A DNA stretch of 64,000 nucleotides. Origin: Burhinus oedicnemus. Its lineage: Eukaryota; Chordata; Aves; Charadriiformes; Burhinidae. Within the stretch, counting starts at the first letter, position 1. Each line of letters opens with the position of its first letter. Below, piece after piece: positions 11,901 through 23,900 of this stretch. Below the pieces are notes generated by a model, which did no database searches, was not told the origin of the DNA, and was given only the letters and a program-made list of their open reading frames with translations. The DNA lies in NCBI GenBank assembly GCA_008921705.1, contig VFFE01007037.1, positions 3,968-67,967 of the forward strand. The letters are read 5' to 3'. Position numbers and translations under genes: made by a program.

Positions 11901-14900
11901 AAGTGTCATTGTTAGAGGATGACCTGAGCCAGACACGGGCTGTTAAAGATCAGCTGCATAAGTATGTGAGGGAGCTGGAGCAGGCCAATGATGACTTGGA
12001 ACGTGCAAAGAGGTGAAGGCTGCAAACCTCTTCTTTCCTTAAAGCTTTCACTAGATCTTTTCTTTGCTATTCAGATTGATCATTTTATTGTTCTTTAAGA
12101 GGGAAAATAATGCACACTGAGAGAAACCCAAACAAACCCCAATACACTTGATTCTTTGAAGAACAGTGCAGTTTACCCTTGGAGTTCACCTCCATCAGCT
12201 GGTAGTGTTATGTTACAGCAAGAAAGGCAAGGCCCACCAAAGTGCTTCATGTTCCTGTGAGGAAACAAGCAGTGCAGGCAGGCTCAGAGAAAGCTAGGCC
12301 AGAGTGCTGCTTTTGATACTACCATCTAGGTGACTCTTGAAATATATTTGTGATCCTGGTAGCTCAAAGCCCCTTTGAAGTAAGAAGCTAATGCTTTACA
12401 TAGTGTCTTTTAAATAAAACGGGCCAAAGGAGTCTCTTCTTCCCTTGCAGAACAGCTTAATGACAGTAGGGAACAAATGTGTCCTGTATAAGTGCATAAA
12501 ATGATTAGGCTGCTGTTAGAAACACTCAGTTTAGGAGTAGGTCATACTTCCGTTTTGCTGAATGGGAATTTTGCCATTGATTCAGTGGGACCAGGAGTGA
12601 GCCTCTGGCTATCTGGCAAAAAGATCTGAGAGCTGAGGCCCTGTTTCCATAAGGCTTTTAACCTCATGACTAACTTTTGACACGTATGAGTTATCCCACT
12701 GAAATCATGGAATGAATTGGGTCTTAGATGATACCCCAGTGCCCTGCTTTCTGCACTTGGTGGGCTGTTGCCTGTTCAGAGCTCTGGAGAGTACAGCACC
12801 ACCTAAGCTAATGCACTGGTTAAATATATGGCTTTGCAGCATGGCTTGGGAAAAATGGAGGTGAGCGCGCTGGATTAGCTCTTTCGTAGCTCTTTGGTAC
12901 ATCTCTGAGAGCCAGGTGCTATCATGTTCTTTTCATCTTAAACTCCAAAGAAACAGGGGAATATAAGTCCTTTCTAAGAAGCATTTCCATAGCTTTCAAA
13001 TGACTAACTTGAATATAGACCTTGCTAATATTTTTCCTCTATTACATTTTTTGCATACACTTCTATGTTAGGTGAGCTGAATAACCTCATATTCTGGATT
13101 TTGTTTCTAGGGCAACAATAGTTTCATTGGAAGACTTTGAACAAAGGCTGAACCAGGCTATTGAGAGAAATGCCTTTTTAGAAAGTGAACTGGATGACAA
13201 GGAATCATTGCTAGTTTCTGTACAGAGATTAAAGGATGAAGCGAGAGGTATGGCTTGCTTTATTAGTTCTGTGTCTTAGTACGTTGTTGGCTTGCTAACA
13301 GAGAGGTGTAGCGACCAGAGCTCATGTTTATAGAAAGCCTCACATAAGAAGACTTGAACTAGATGCATAATGTAAGCATTAGGTATTACTTACTAAGAGT
13401 GTCTTCTCTGTTCTTTGTGTGTCCAGTGTAGCTAAGAGGAAAAATTTCCTCATGTAGGGCAAGATTAATACCAGATTCATTCAGGATTTTTAACCCAGGT
13501 GAATACAAAAATACTGTCTTCCACAGATGTAATAAGAGTTGAGGAAGGTTCAAAAGTTATGACTCGCTGTGGTTTTTTGCCTTTTATAGGAAGGGAAAGC
13601 ACAGGAAATGACAGGGGAATAGATGATAAATGGTTAAATAACTTAAAAAAAAAAAAAAACAACATCCTGTTTTCTGTATTCCTTCTGAACCTCCTGTAAA
13701 TTGCCTGGTTTATTTAAGATATTCCAGTGAAGACTGTGGTTAGACCTGTGGGATCGGAGATGTTTGGGATAGTGTTCTGGGATATGATTAGGATTTGGGA
13801 ATTCCCCAGTGGATTTCACATTGAGGATGCTGTGGAAGCATTTTTTTAATGGTTGGTGGAAACTGATTTCTCTAATAGTGGGGATGATCTGCTTATAAGC
13901 CTATGCCTGCCATTAGTCTAGTTTAGAGATTAGTGGTTTTCAACTTTGTCTCTCAAGTGAAGCTTTCTAAAATAATTCCTTAGTTACAGCCTAGATGTGA
14001 GTGTAAGACAGCACACTTGAGAGCAGTCTGGGATTTTCTGTTGTTGTTCTCCTTTGTGAACTTCTTTGAACCAAATTTGTGCCCCAGAAATTGAAGGCCT
14101 CTATTGGAAACACAGGGTTTTTATTTAATCTCCCTTTTCACATTTATTGTATTTTCTGAGGAAATAATGTATTGTCATTTGGGGTTAGGGCAATAATACT
14201 GGAAAAAACCAGCAAAACCTAGGGACTGTTCTTGAGAACACCAGAATAATCAGTAAAAAAGACATCTTGTTTCTTGGATGAGTCATTTGGAAATTTTTAG
14301 CATTTGTTTGGGTAGCAAAGCTACATGTTACTCCCCCTGACAGCAAGCAGGAACCCTAGCCCCTAAAAGGACTGATGTGGTGTCAAACTCAAATATAACA
14401 TTTCTGATTGAACAGCCACAATTCCTCTTCTAGGAGCCCAAATAGATTTTTCACTTCAGCTGTGCTGTTTTACTTAAAATCAATTCTAAATATTTATGAT
14501 AACTTAAAAGCCATATTGTATAACTAATTTTCTTTTGCACATTATACCAGATTGAGACAAGGAATAAGAGGTCTGTAAAAGATTAAGTTGCTCTACCCAA
14601 AAAGGAACAACCCCTTTGTAATGTATTGTTTATTTGCATCTAGTCCCTTCTAAGGATTTTATAGATTCATTGCTGAACTGTGCTGGATGGCCTTTTTAGC
14701 AGTTGTGTGTGGAAATGGGAGGGGGCAAGGTAGGGGTAAGCAGCAGTCTGGAGAGGAGGTGAGAATAAAACATGGGTTTCCTAATCCCAAGTCTGTTTCC
14801 CTGCTGTTTGGACTACCCAGCCTCTCCAGTCTGCTCTTGTCGAGGCAGCAAGAAACTGAATACAACCCTTTGACTGTATTTGGCTAGTGTGGAGTCCTGT

Positions 14901-17900
14901 GGATTATTAACTGGAAGAATAACATGGGGACTTGGAAACATGAGAATAGGTCATTCCTCCCTTTTTCCAACCTCTGTTCGAGCAGGACTTGAATGTAGTT
15001 CAGTGTGCATTTGTGTCCAGCTACAGTTTTTGTGACACACTCTCGGTGGGACTCGCACTACAGGTGGGGAAAAATACTGAGGCTAAGTCACCTGCTGCGC
15101 TTGCTGGGGCCACGCAGCTCTCTGGTCTGGGGAGGGCTCTGTTTGCTGCCTCTCTACTCCCAGCTGTAACGGGAGGTGATGGTACTGGGCTGTGACTGCT
15201 CTGAGGCAAGGGTCCTTGCTGCTGGAGAAAGCCAGCAGCAGGCAATTAATAGAGTTGTTGCCAAGCATCTCCTCCTCCTCCTCCTCCTTCCCAAATGAAT
15301 ACAGAGAGTGTTTGTTTGAGAAATCAGTCACCAGTATGTGCAGGCTTTTTCTTTTTTCAACCGTCAGACTTACGGCAAGAGCTAGCAGTACGGGAGAGGC
15401 AACAAGAAGTGACCCGAAAGTCAGCGCCCAGTTCTCCAACTCTAGACTGTGAAAAGATGGATTCAGCTGTCCAGGCGTCTCTCTCCTTGCCAGCTACGCC
15501 CGTTGGAAAAGGATCAGAAAATAGTTTTCCTTCCCCAAAAGGTATAATTGATAGAAACTGTGTCTAGTTGTTTAGCAGTATGTTCAGCTTGTTAATAAAC
15601 AATTTAAGATCAGGCGCTTGTTAGTGAACTTGAAGTAAATGTAGGTACATGTGGATCCCGCATGCATTGCATAAGGTGTCTTTAAATCCTGGGGCAGCAT
15701 CAGGTGCATTTAAGGTGTATAATGAGTAAATAGCATGGAAAAGGAGGACAGTGAAGCTTAGATACTGCTTTTGGGTGGGTAGGGCTTTGCAGTCTGGAGT
15801 AGATGCCTGCGGTAGAGCACTGAAGACATATGGGATTGCAGGGAAGTGCAGTGACTGATATTTCTGCTTAAGTGTGGAGTAGCAGTGGTAGGTAAACAGT
15901 AGGCAGTAATTCGAACAATCTAGACTGCCTCTGTAACCACACACACTTTTCAGGGGTCCTGTTTTCTCTGTGAGGCAGCAGGATGTTAGTCCAGTCCCCT
16001 TCCCCATCTGGATGGCTCTAGACAATCACAAGGATTAATACGTTATTTTTCAAATAAGAATGAGTAGATTCCAGAGGAAGCTCTGGCTGGATTAGATGGA
16101 TTGTGGGCAATAGTCTTGCAGATGGAGAGTGCATGAACTCTGCATGTAGGTCTAATGGGAAAGAGGGCAGTGGACAGGAATTAAGCTTTTTGGTTTTCCC
16201 ATGGGTAGTAATCATGTGGTCTGTGTGTTATTGTGGGGTAATTCTGTAGCAGGATTTTAGATTTACCTTTTTATGTAGAAGCTGATATATTTAAATTAAA
16301 AAAAAGAAACGAACTGTGGGAGGAGTGGTGCATATAATAAAAAGTGTCTGTGTTTGCAGCTATACCAAATGGATTTGGTACCAGCCCCCTTACTCCTTCA
16401 GCTAGAATATCTGCACTCAACATTGTGGGAGATCTGTTACGGAAAGTGGGGGTGAGTGCTCTGAACTGAAGTATTCCTAGCTCTGTGCTGCTGTCACTGA
16501 GCTTTCATCCTTGTGTGCACTTACAAGGCCTTGGCCCGTGCTGAGTGCATGCTGTAGTTCCCAGATCATCCACGTTCAGGGTGTAGTATGCGATGACGTA
16601 GGCTTTTTTAATTACCTTGATTTGTAAAGCATGTTACTACAGTTCTGATGCCAACTTTGGGTGATGAAATTCATATTTTGAGTAAAAAGTTTCTCAAGCA
16701 CTTTGGTATATGGGGTTAGACACCATCAGCCACTTGTTCTTACTTCAAATGGGGCCCGTGGCTTCCTCTCTAATGAGACCAAGATGCAGAACTGGACCTC
16801 AGACTCTGGGTGCCCACTGCACAGTTACTGTATGTCATGAGAGGGAAGCTGAGATCATGCTGCCAGTGTCTGCCTGGGGAGACCTGCAACAGGTGCTGAA
16901 AATGGAAAAAAAAAAAAAAAATCTAGAAACCTTTCATCAGAAAGTGAGAAAATAAATCAGGAGAAAGCCAAATGTTCCCATCTGTAGTTGTTGACGGGGA
17001 AGTGAAATGCGTGAGTCTTTAAAGGGATTACCGCTTAAGCAGGGAAGAAGTGGTTTAAACATCTGTTACAGTGTTGTTTAGGATGCTAGGCTTTCTAGTC
17101 GAATGAAGACAAGACTTTTGAGTTATGAGAAGCTTGTTGATGTGCCTCAGCGGTTAGTGGAAGCATGAATAGCTGCAGTGTCTAGCCTCTGGTGCTGGCT
17201 TTCCTCTGTGTCTTGTGGTTAACGCTGAGAATGGCCATAGCTGCGGTAGAGACAGTTGTTCTAGCAAAGTTTGAAATTAGAAATTACCTTGTTGCTCACG
17301 TTTGGAGCTGGTGAGGTTGTAGTTGGTTTGAAAGGGCAGCAGGATGACTCGGGGTTATGGAGTGACATGTTTAAAATGGGATCATTGTGAGTAAGAGTCT
17401 GCAGAGGATTTAGGGAGCTTAATCACAATCCTGTGTGGTTACTCTGCAAGAACAGGAAATGCCAAATAAGCAGGCTTCTTTCCCAGCCTGCTCTTAGACA
17501 TATGCTCTGCCACTGATACAAAATTCCAGCTCACGCATTTTAGTAACAATTATAGGATGTTCAGGATTTCTTTGTGTTTGGCTACTCATAGGATTCCTCA
17601 TCCCAAGCCCTAGATTCCCTTTCTCTGCAAGAAGTTTCCCCTCAGCTTTCTTGCTTGCAGCTGAGACAGGGAGTCACTTGGCACAGATCACACAGGTTAT
17701 TTCCAGCTGATAGGTGTTTTGAGTCCAAGAGATAGGTAGTTATCTATTTCTGCCTATATAGTCACTAAGTAATGTTAGATGGATTTCTAGAAGACTGTAT
17801 AGTGTTCAGTTACTTGCGATGGCATGTCAGTGCTTTATTAACAGAATATTTTTCTGCATGGAACAGGACCAAACCCCATGTTTGGGGAGATGAGTTTTTG

Positions 17901-20900
17901 TCTCCAGTGCATGCATTTGCAAGTGTGTGAATGCACCCATGTACAGGGTGGATGTAACAAATAGCTGCGAGGACTCTCTGCTAGCTCAGACAGATATTCA
18001 AGTTAAGCCTCAGTTTGTGACAGACGGCAGAAAGGGCAGGTGATATTCTGAAGTGAAGGAGAGAATCAGGATTTTTGTCTCCCCTCCTGCCAGGAGTCAG
18101 TGGGTAAGGCAGAGGCTGTCACCTTGTGTATGGGAAAAAGATCTTGCTTGGCTTGCTTGGCAATAGTAGAGATGAGGTACAGACCACAGAGACAGGCTTA
18201 GCTGCTGCCTTTGATTCCTCCTTCTAATGCTGTGGCTGTAGCACCTCTTGTCCTGAAGCATATCAGTGAGCCTTAAGAAACTGGCTTTGTTTTGCAGGCC
18301 AAGATTAAGAAAGAAATGTTAGAAGGCATTGTCCTGGGGGGGGAAAAAAAAATCACCTTTGCAAATACACAGTCCCTCCCAAAACTTGAGCATTCTGCTT
18401 TAGGCTCTGTCTTAGTCTTCTGATTAGCTTATGCCACCCTTACTGCAGCTGCTGAAGCAAGAAGTTTTGGTAACTTTGGCTAGGTGTTGGCTTCCTTATT
18501 TTAGGTAATTAATTGAGAGTTGATATGTTCTAAAATCTAAGCCCTATTGGAATTGAGTCATGCCTGGCAGTCTGCATCAGTATGTTGTTGTGTGGGTTTC
18601 CTTTGTGGTTGGGTGGCAGAGCAAATGACAGCTTTGTTCCCATTTAGTTCAGTTTTTGCCAAAGTTGGTCACAGTGGGGTCATGATCATGGTGATCTTGG
18701 GGTCACGACAAAGCCTGAATTTGAGCAGCAAAATACTTTCTCTTAATGGTATTACTTTTTTGACATAATATTTTTTTTCCCTTTCACAGGCCTTAGAATC
18801 CAAATTAGCTGCTTGCAGAAATTTTGCAAAGGACCAGGCATCACGGAAATCGTACATTTCAGGGAATATTAACAGCGGCATAATGAATAGCAGTGGCACA
18901 AAGTACCCTCATCCGGGGCATACTTCTTTCTTTGACAAAGGGTAAGTAAGGATAGATTTTTGCCCTAAAGGGGACTGTGTTTTGGGATGCTACTTGGAGC
19001 AGAAGTTTTTCTTGGCTTGTCTTTCGTCCACCACAGCTTTCATCCTATAGGACAAATAATTTGTGGAGCCAGAGTCTCAAGGGGATGGGGAAGGTGACAG
19101 TGCTGGTTTCTGTAAAGCTGGTTTCTGTAAAGCAAAGAGAAAAGCAAGCGTGATTGTCCCTTAGCTGGTAGGATGTCAGTGCCTGTTCTGTCCGTCTGCT
19201 GCCTAATCTCTTGGCTGCATCTCAGGTAGTACAAAAACCCCAGGCAGCAAACCTGCTAGTGAAGTGAATGTGCCCTTTTGAAAGGATCTCAAGTAGGTAG
19301 TGATGGAGTTGCCATAGCTACTGGTGTGCTCGTGCGTGGGGAAGTACATTAACCGCAAATCTGGAGATTCCCTTGCTGAGAACAGCTGAGTGCAGGCAGC
19401 AAATGCTCACTTGGAGGGTGGTGCCCTGTTCGCTCTTCTTTTCCCCTAACAGAGGAGGAAGTAAGCGTCTTTAATGGTGTAATTCTGGCTGGCTGAGGCA
19501 GCAACTGCCTCCATGCTGGCTGTACTGTGTGTCAGTCCTTTTAGCCAGAAACTGCTTTCACAGGAAAAACTACCCCATGTGTCTCCTGTGAGTTGCCCGT
19601 GGTCACAGCTTCCTCTCAGATATTGCGAAGTGGTTCAGCAGGACGATTTTCCCCACAGTTCCTCGTAGCGCAGGGCCCCGCGGTTGTATGAGTGGCCCTG
19701 AGGAGCAGGGTGAAAAGCAGAGCACTCCCCTGGTGTTAGCACAGTGGTATTGCGAGCTATGCTTGCTGTCACTGGGCAAAACACCCTCCGTGCTCCCTGC
19801 ACAGTGATAGTCTTCCATGCTATACCTCAAGCTAGTGCCATTTAATGCTAATATTCAGCACATCCTCAATCCAGAATTTATTTTAGAGAATTAAATGAGC
19901 TGTTACCAACCTAAAGAGCACCATATAGAGAGCAGACAAGCTGAGCTTCCTACAGTCATCCTCATTTGAGCTGAGTTCCGTCGCTGTGTGGGTGGTGGGG
20001 CAAGTTGCATCTTAGAAACTGGCATTCAGTTTTTAGAGCCACTCTTGTTTGCTGCTTTTGGAAAGGAAGAGTTTGGAGACTTAATGAAGTCAGTGTTGTG
20101 TGCAAATTGGGTTGTATGTATACTGCAAGGCTAACTGGGGTCTGCATCACCACAGTGCTCACACTTGCAGCACGTAGGCTATGTTTCAGGTGCAAGCTGT
20201 CAGGGTGGTTGCTAGGGAGAGATTATAGCTCATCTTAGGAGGCAGCACGGCTATGTTGAGTTGTGGTGTGAGGAATAAGCTGATTGCTGTGTGAGGTGGG
20301 AGTCACTTTTAATTATCTAGATTGTCATCACACTTGTTATCTGGGTTGGCTGCCTGGAGTTAGCAGCAGGTTGTACCTGAAAAAGGGTCAGAAACCCAGC
20401 CTCCTGAAAGATAACTTCTACAGCAGACTTGGAGGATGTTAATGGGCTAGAAAAGGGGGTGGAAATGACTGATGTCCTTATCTGCAAGTTGTTAAGAGAT
20501 TCCTGCATGGCCCTGCTCTCCTGTCCCTCTCCTCTGCACCCCAGAATGCTGGTCACCCCTCCCCTTACATTGGCTCCTGCTCTGCCTTGCTGGCCCTGTC
20601 AAGGTCTGTGGACACTGGGGGTGATTGCAGTGTTTGTGCTGTGTACACATCTCCACAGCTGCTCTGTAAAACCAGCATAATTTTGTCTGCACATGTAAGC
20701 TAAAGCAAAGTGTTACCTACATGAGGTCAGCCCCATAGTGCCTGCATGCTGCAGCAGCAGCCGAGCTCCCAGCCATGCTGGCACACATTGCTGGCTGGCA
20801 CACGTTGCTGGCAGGCATCAGATCCAGAGCATGCTGTGGTGGCTGGGCACGAGGGGCTGAGCTGAGGCATGCCCTTTCTTCTCCCCTCTTTTCCTCCTCC

Positions 20901-23900
20901 TCTCTCTCCAGCCTCTGTATTTTCCTCCCTGCTCCTAATTGTTGCTGGAGCCTGAAACAGCCAGATGTGATCATGGATCCGATCTATTCTGCAGCTGCTG
21001 CCTAAAGGACAGCCCAGTTGTTGGGTGGTGGGATTAAGACAGAGGTAACTCAGCCACATCATTACAGTTCCATTTACTTTCTTTCCTCTTCCATTTTGTT
21101 GGTTGAAGTGTCTGATGAGTCTCCATCTCCCATCAAACACCTGCTCTTTGCTTGCGGAGTGGAGCTGAGCAGGCAGCTGAAGACAGTGATAGGCAGGAGC
21201 TGGCATAGGGAAGCATCGCTTTAGGGGAAGCCTGGAGGACAGCTGGGCTTGCACCGAAGCTTTGCTGGAGGATTGAAGGAGTCAGGACTTACCTACTTTT
21301 TTTTTTTTTTTTAAAGCTCAACAAAGTCTGCTGTAAGATTAGTTTCCTGCAGACTTGTTCCTTCAGGAACATGGTGCTTCTGTTCAGATGCCAGGGCATG
21401 GCAGAACAGCACCTGAGGATGTTCTCAGATGGATACTCATCTCTTGCTGTTGTAAATGTTCTTAACTGGTAATTAACTTCGATCCAGTTGGGGAACAAAA
21501 TGGCTCTGACCTTGATGGACTCCACAAAGGCCTGGCACTGGAATGGCAGAACTGAGACAGCATGTGAGCCAACATTGGGTGTTTGTTCCTTGGAGCATTA
21601 ACGCCTCATTCACTGCTCCACTTCCTACACTCTTGAATGTCAAAGTCCTGGTAGTTGATGTTTATTCTTAAGTTATTTTTTGTGAATGTATTGGGCTTTG
21701 TTTTAATAAAACAAGCTGAAGTTTGAATGTGAGATGTGCCTCTGGTTGCACACTTCTAGCAGTCCCATGAAACATGTAGGTATATTTACACATTGGACAC
21801 TTATCCACAACCATGATCGTAACACATCAGGCTGTGAAATCAGGGTCTTCTTTCTTTCCCTAGTCCATCTTATAAAAAATTTTCCCTGGAAAAGAGGGAA
21901 CTCAACTCAGATGCAGGTGAGTAATCCCATGTCCTGTAATGTGCTTTGCAATGCTCTAGGCTTCTATCTGGGTCATGCACTTGCAGCAGTGGAACATGGT
22001 GGGAGTGCTGGTTGTCGGTGAAATAGGACCCCTCACCTGCCTGAGTGGAGCAGTCTCATTATGCAGAGGTCAAAGAGGAGAGGTCTGGTGAGGTTTAGTT
22101 TAACACCTTTGCTTTGCCCCATTTCTTGCATTCGGGGTTATGCCCAACAATGTCTTTATTTTGTGCATAACCTGTTTCAATTTTTCTCCACTAGGCGTGA
22201 AAAGGTCATATTCCCCACCTTGGTCATGGGTAAATGAATTCATTTGCGATGATAAGCTGCATGGAGCTTGGTGCTTGGAGGTGCAGAGTTGATGGTTATG
22301 CTAACTGCATGAGGTAGTTCTCTTAGAATTACAAACTAATAGTCCATGATCAAAGCCTGCAGCTATAATCTCTCTCTTTCTTCTTACTTTAGATGAACTT
22401 CTCTGGTGCTGTGACCTGTTGCAACCATAAGATTGAGTGCTGCTTGATTTCTTGATCTAATTCATATTTCTTCAAATACATGCATGTTTCTGATTGAATT
22501 GGTCACATCAGAGATATGGGATCATAGAATCACAGAATGGTTTAGGATGGAAGGGACCTTAAAGATCATCTAGTTCCAACCCCCTGCCATGGGCAGGGAC
22601 ACCTCCCACTAGACCAGGTTGCTCCAAGCCCCGTCCAACCTGGCCTTGAACACCTCCAGGGATGGGGCAGCCACAGCTGCTCTGGGCAACCTGGGCCAGG
22701 GTCTCACCACCCTCAGAGTGAAAAATTCCTTCCTGAGATCTAATCTCAATCTCCCCTCTTCTAGTTTGAAGCCATCACCCTTCCTCCTATCACTACATGC
22801 CCTTGTAAACAGTTCCTCTCCAGCTTTCCTGTAGCCCCTTTTGGTACTGGAAGGGGCTCTAAGGTCTCTCTGGAGCTTGAAATAAATAAAGATTAATGAC
22901 TAAAAATAAAATCTATCTTTAGCAATCACAGGGCAGAGAGAGCAGTTGGAAATGGGCCATGGCACTGCAGGAACAAGCAGTCAGAAACATCCATCAGAAA
23001 CCACTGCAGGGAACGTTTCCAGCAGGGGCTGGTGCTTTTTGCTCCCTTTGAAGCACTGGAGCCCGGTTTCTCAGGAAGCCTACAGCAAGGGCACACAGCA
23101 CAGGCCCCACAGAGCATGTTGTGCCGGGTCTGAGGGATGGGGAAATGAGGCAGAAGCAGGAGGCGAGTGATCTGGCTGGGATTAATCACTGCGGGCAGGT
23201 TTCTGGGCCATTGGGCAGTGTCAGCTCCATGCAGCAGCCCCCACACATATGCCAGGCCTGGGCAGAGCGGCTGAAGGCTGGAGCGATGCATGTGCTCCTC
23301 CGGGCACTGTCTGAGACCTTGGAGACCAAGGACAAGGACTTCTCTTCCTAGCTCACTTCTGGGAGGTTAGGCAGGAGTCATCCAGCACATTTTATTTGTT
23401 GTTTCACAGTTTAACAGATTTTATTTTCCTTTAACTGTGTTTCTAACTAACTGCAGTAATGCTGATTTCTTTCCCTTTTTTTGTGCATTTTCATGTTACC
23501 AACAGAAATCCATGGCTGGTTAAGACCTCAGTAAGCTCAGCCATAATGCCAGCTTTCAGTATCCCCCCCAGTTGCTGCTACTATTTGAAGCCTTTTCCCA
23601 TGCCCCACTTACTGAACCGGCTTTCTGCAAATCAAAGCCACTCCTTTATCTCTATTTCTGCACCGAGGGCAAGTTTTGGCTGGCAGGATGCAATGAACAA
23701 TGCAGGTAACTGACTCCAGGAGCTGATCCTGGGAGAAGCTGCCACAAACAAGCATTCTGTGCTGCCTTCCTGCTCTCTCTCTCTCTCTCTTTTTTTTTTT
23801 TTTTTAAATTAGCAAACAATGGGGAAACCTCAGAAGGCTTCTAAATGAGGTTTCTGTTTTCCATCTTCAGCAGAAAGCCTGCTTGTGTCTCTCTGGTGCA

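Larger units (their letters stand above)
18942..22194 (+). other. NDEL1 intron upstream of the alternative last exon
   Basis: The 3.25-kb interval holds a 2x15-bp tandem duplication at 19102-19131, a 2x17-bp imperfect duplication at 20778-20811, a T run near 21298-21312, and a small exon-like segment with strong splice sites at 21864-21916 (listed separately). No conserved coding was recognised. Confidence 0.75.
22238..22925 (+). other. NDEL1: probable 3' UTR of the NDEL1 short isoform
   Basis: Downstream of the alternative stop, the first AATAAA hexamers in the sense strand are at 22881, 22885 and 22905, right after a minus-strand CR1 fragment at 22521-22878. If they are used, the short isoform carries an antisense CR1 in its 3' UTR. 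This is inference from signals only. Confidence 0.45.

Noticed and set aside
18290..18350. TTTTGCAG followed by an open stretch as another NDEL1 exon.
   Set aside because: No usable donor follows (a G/A homopolymer comes next) and the encoded residues do not match NDEL1.
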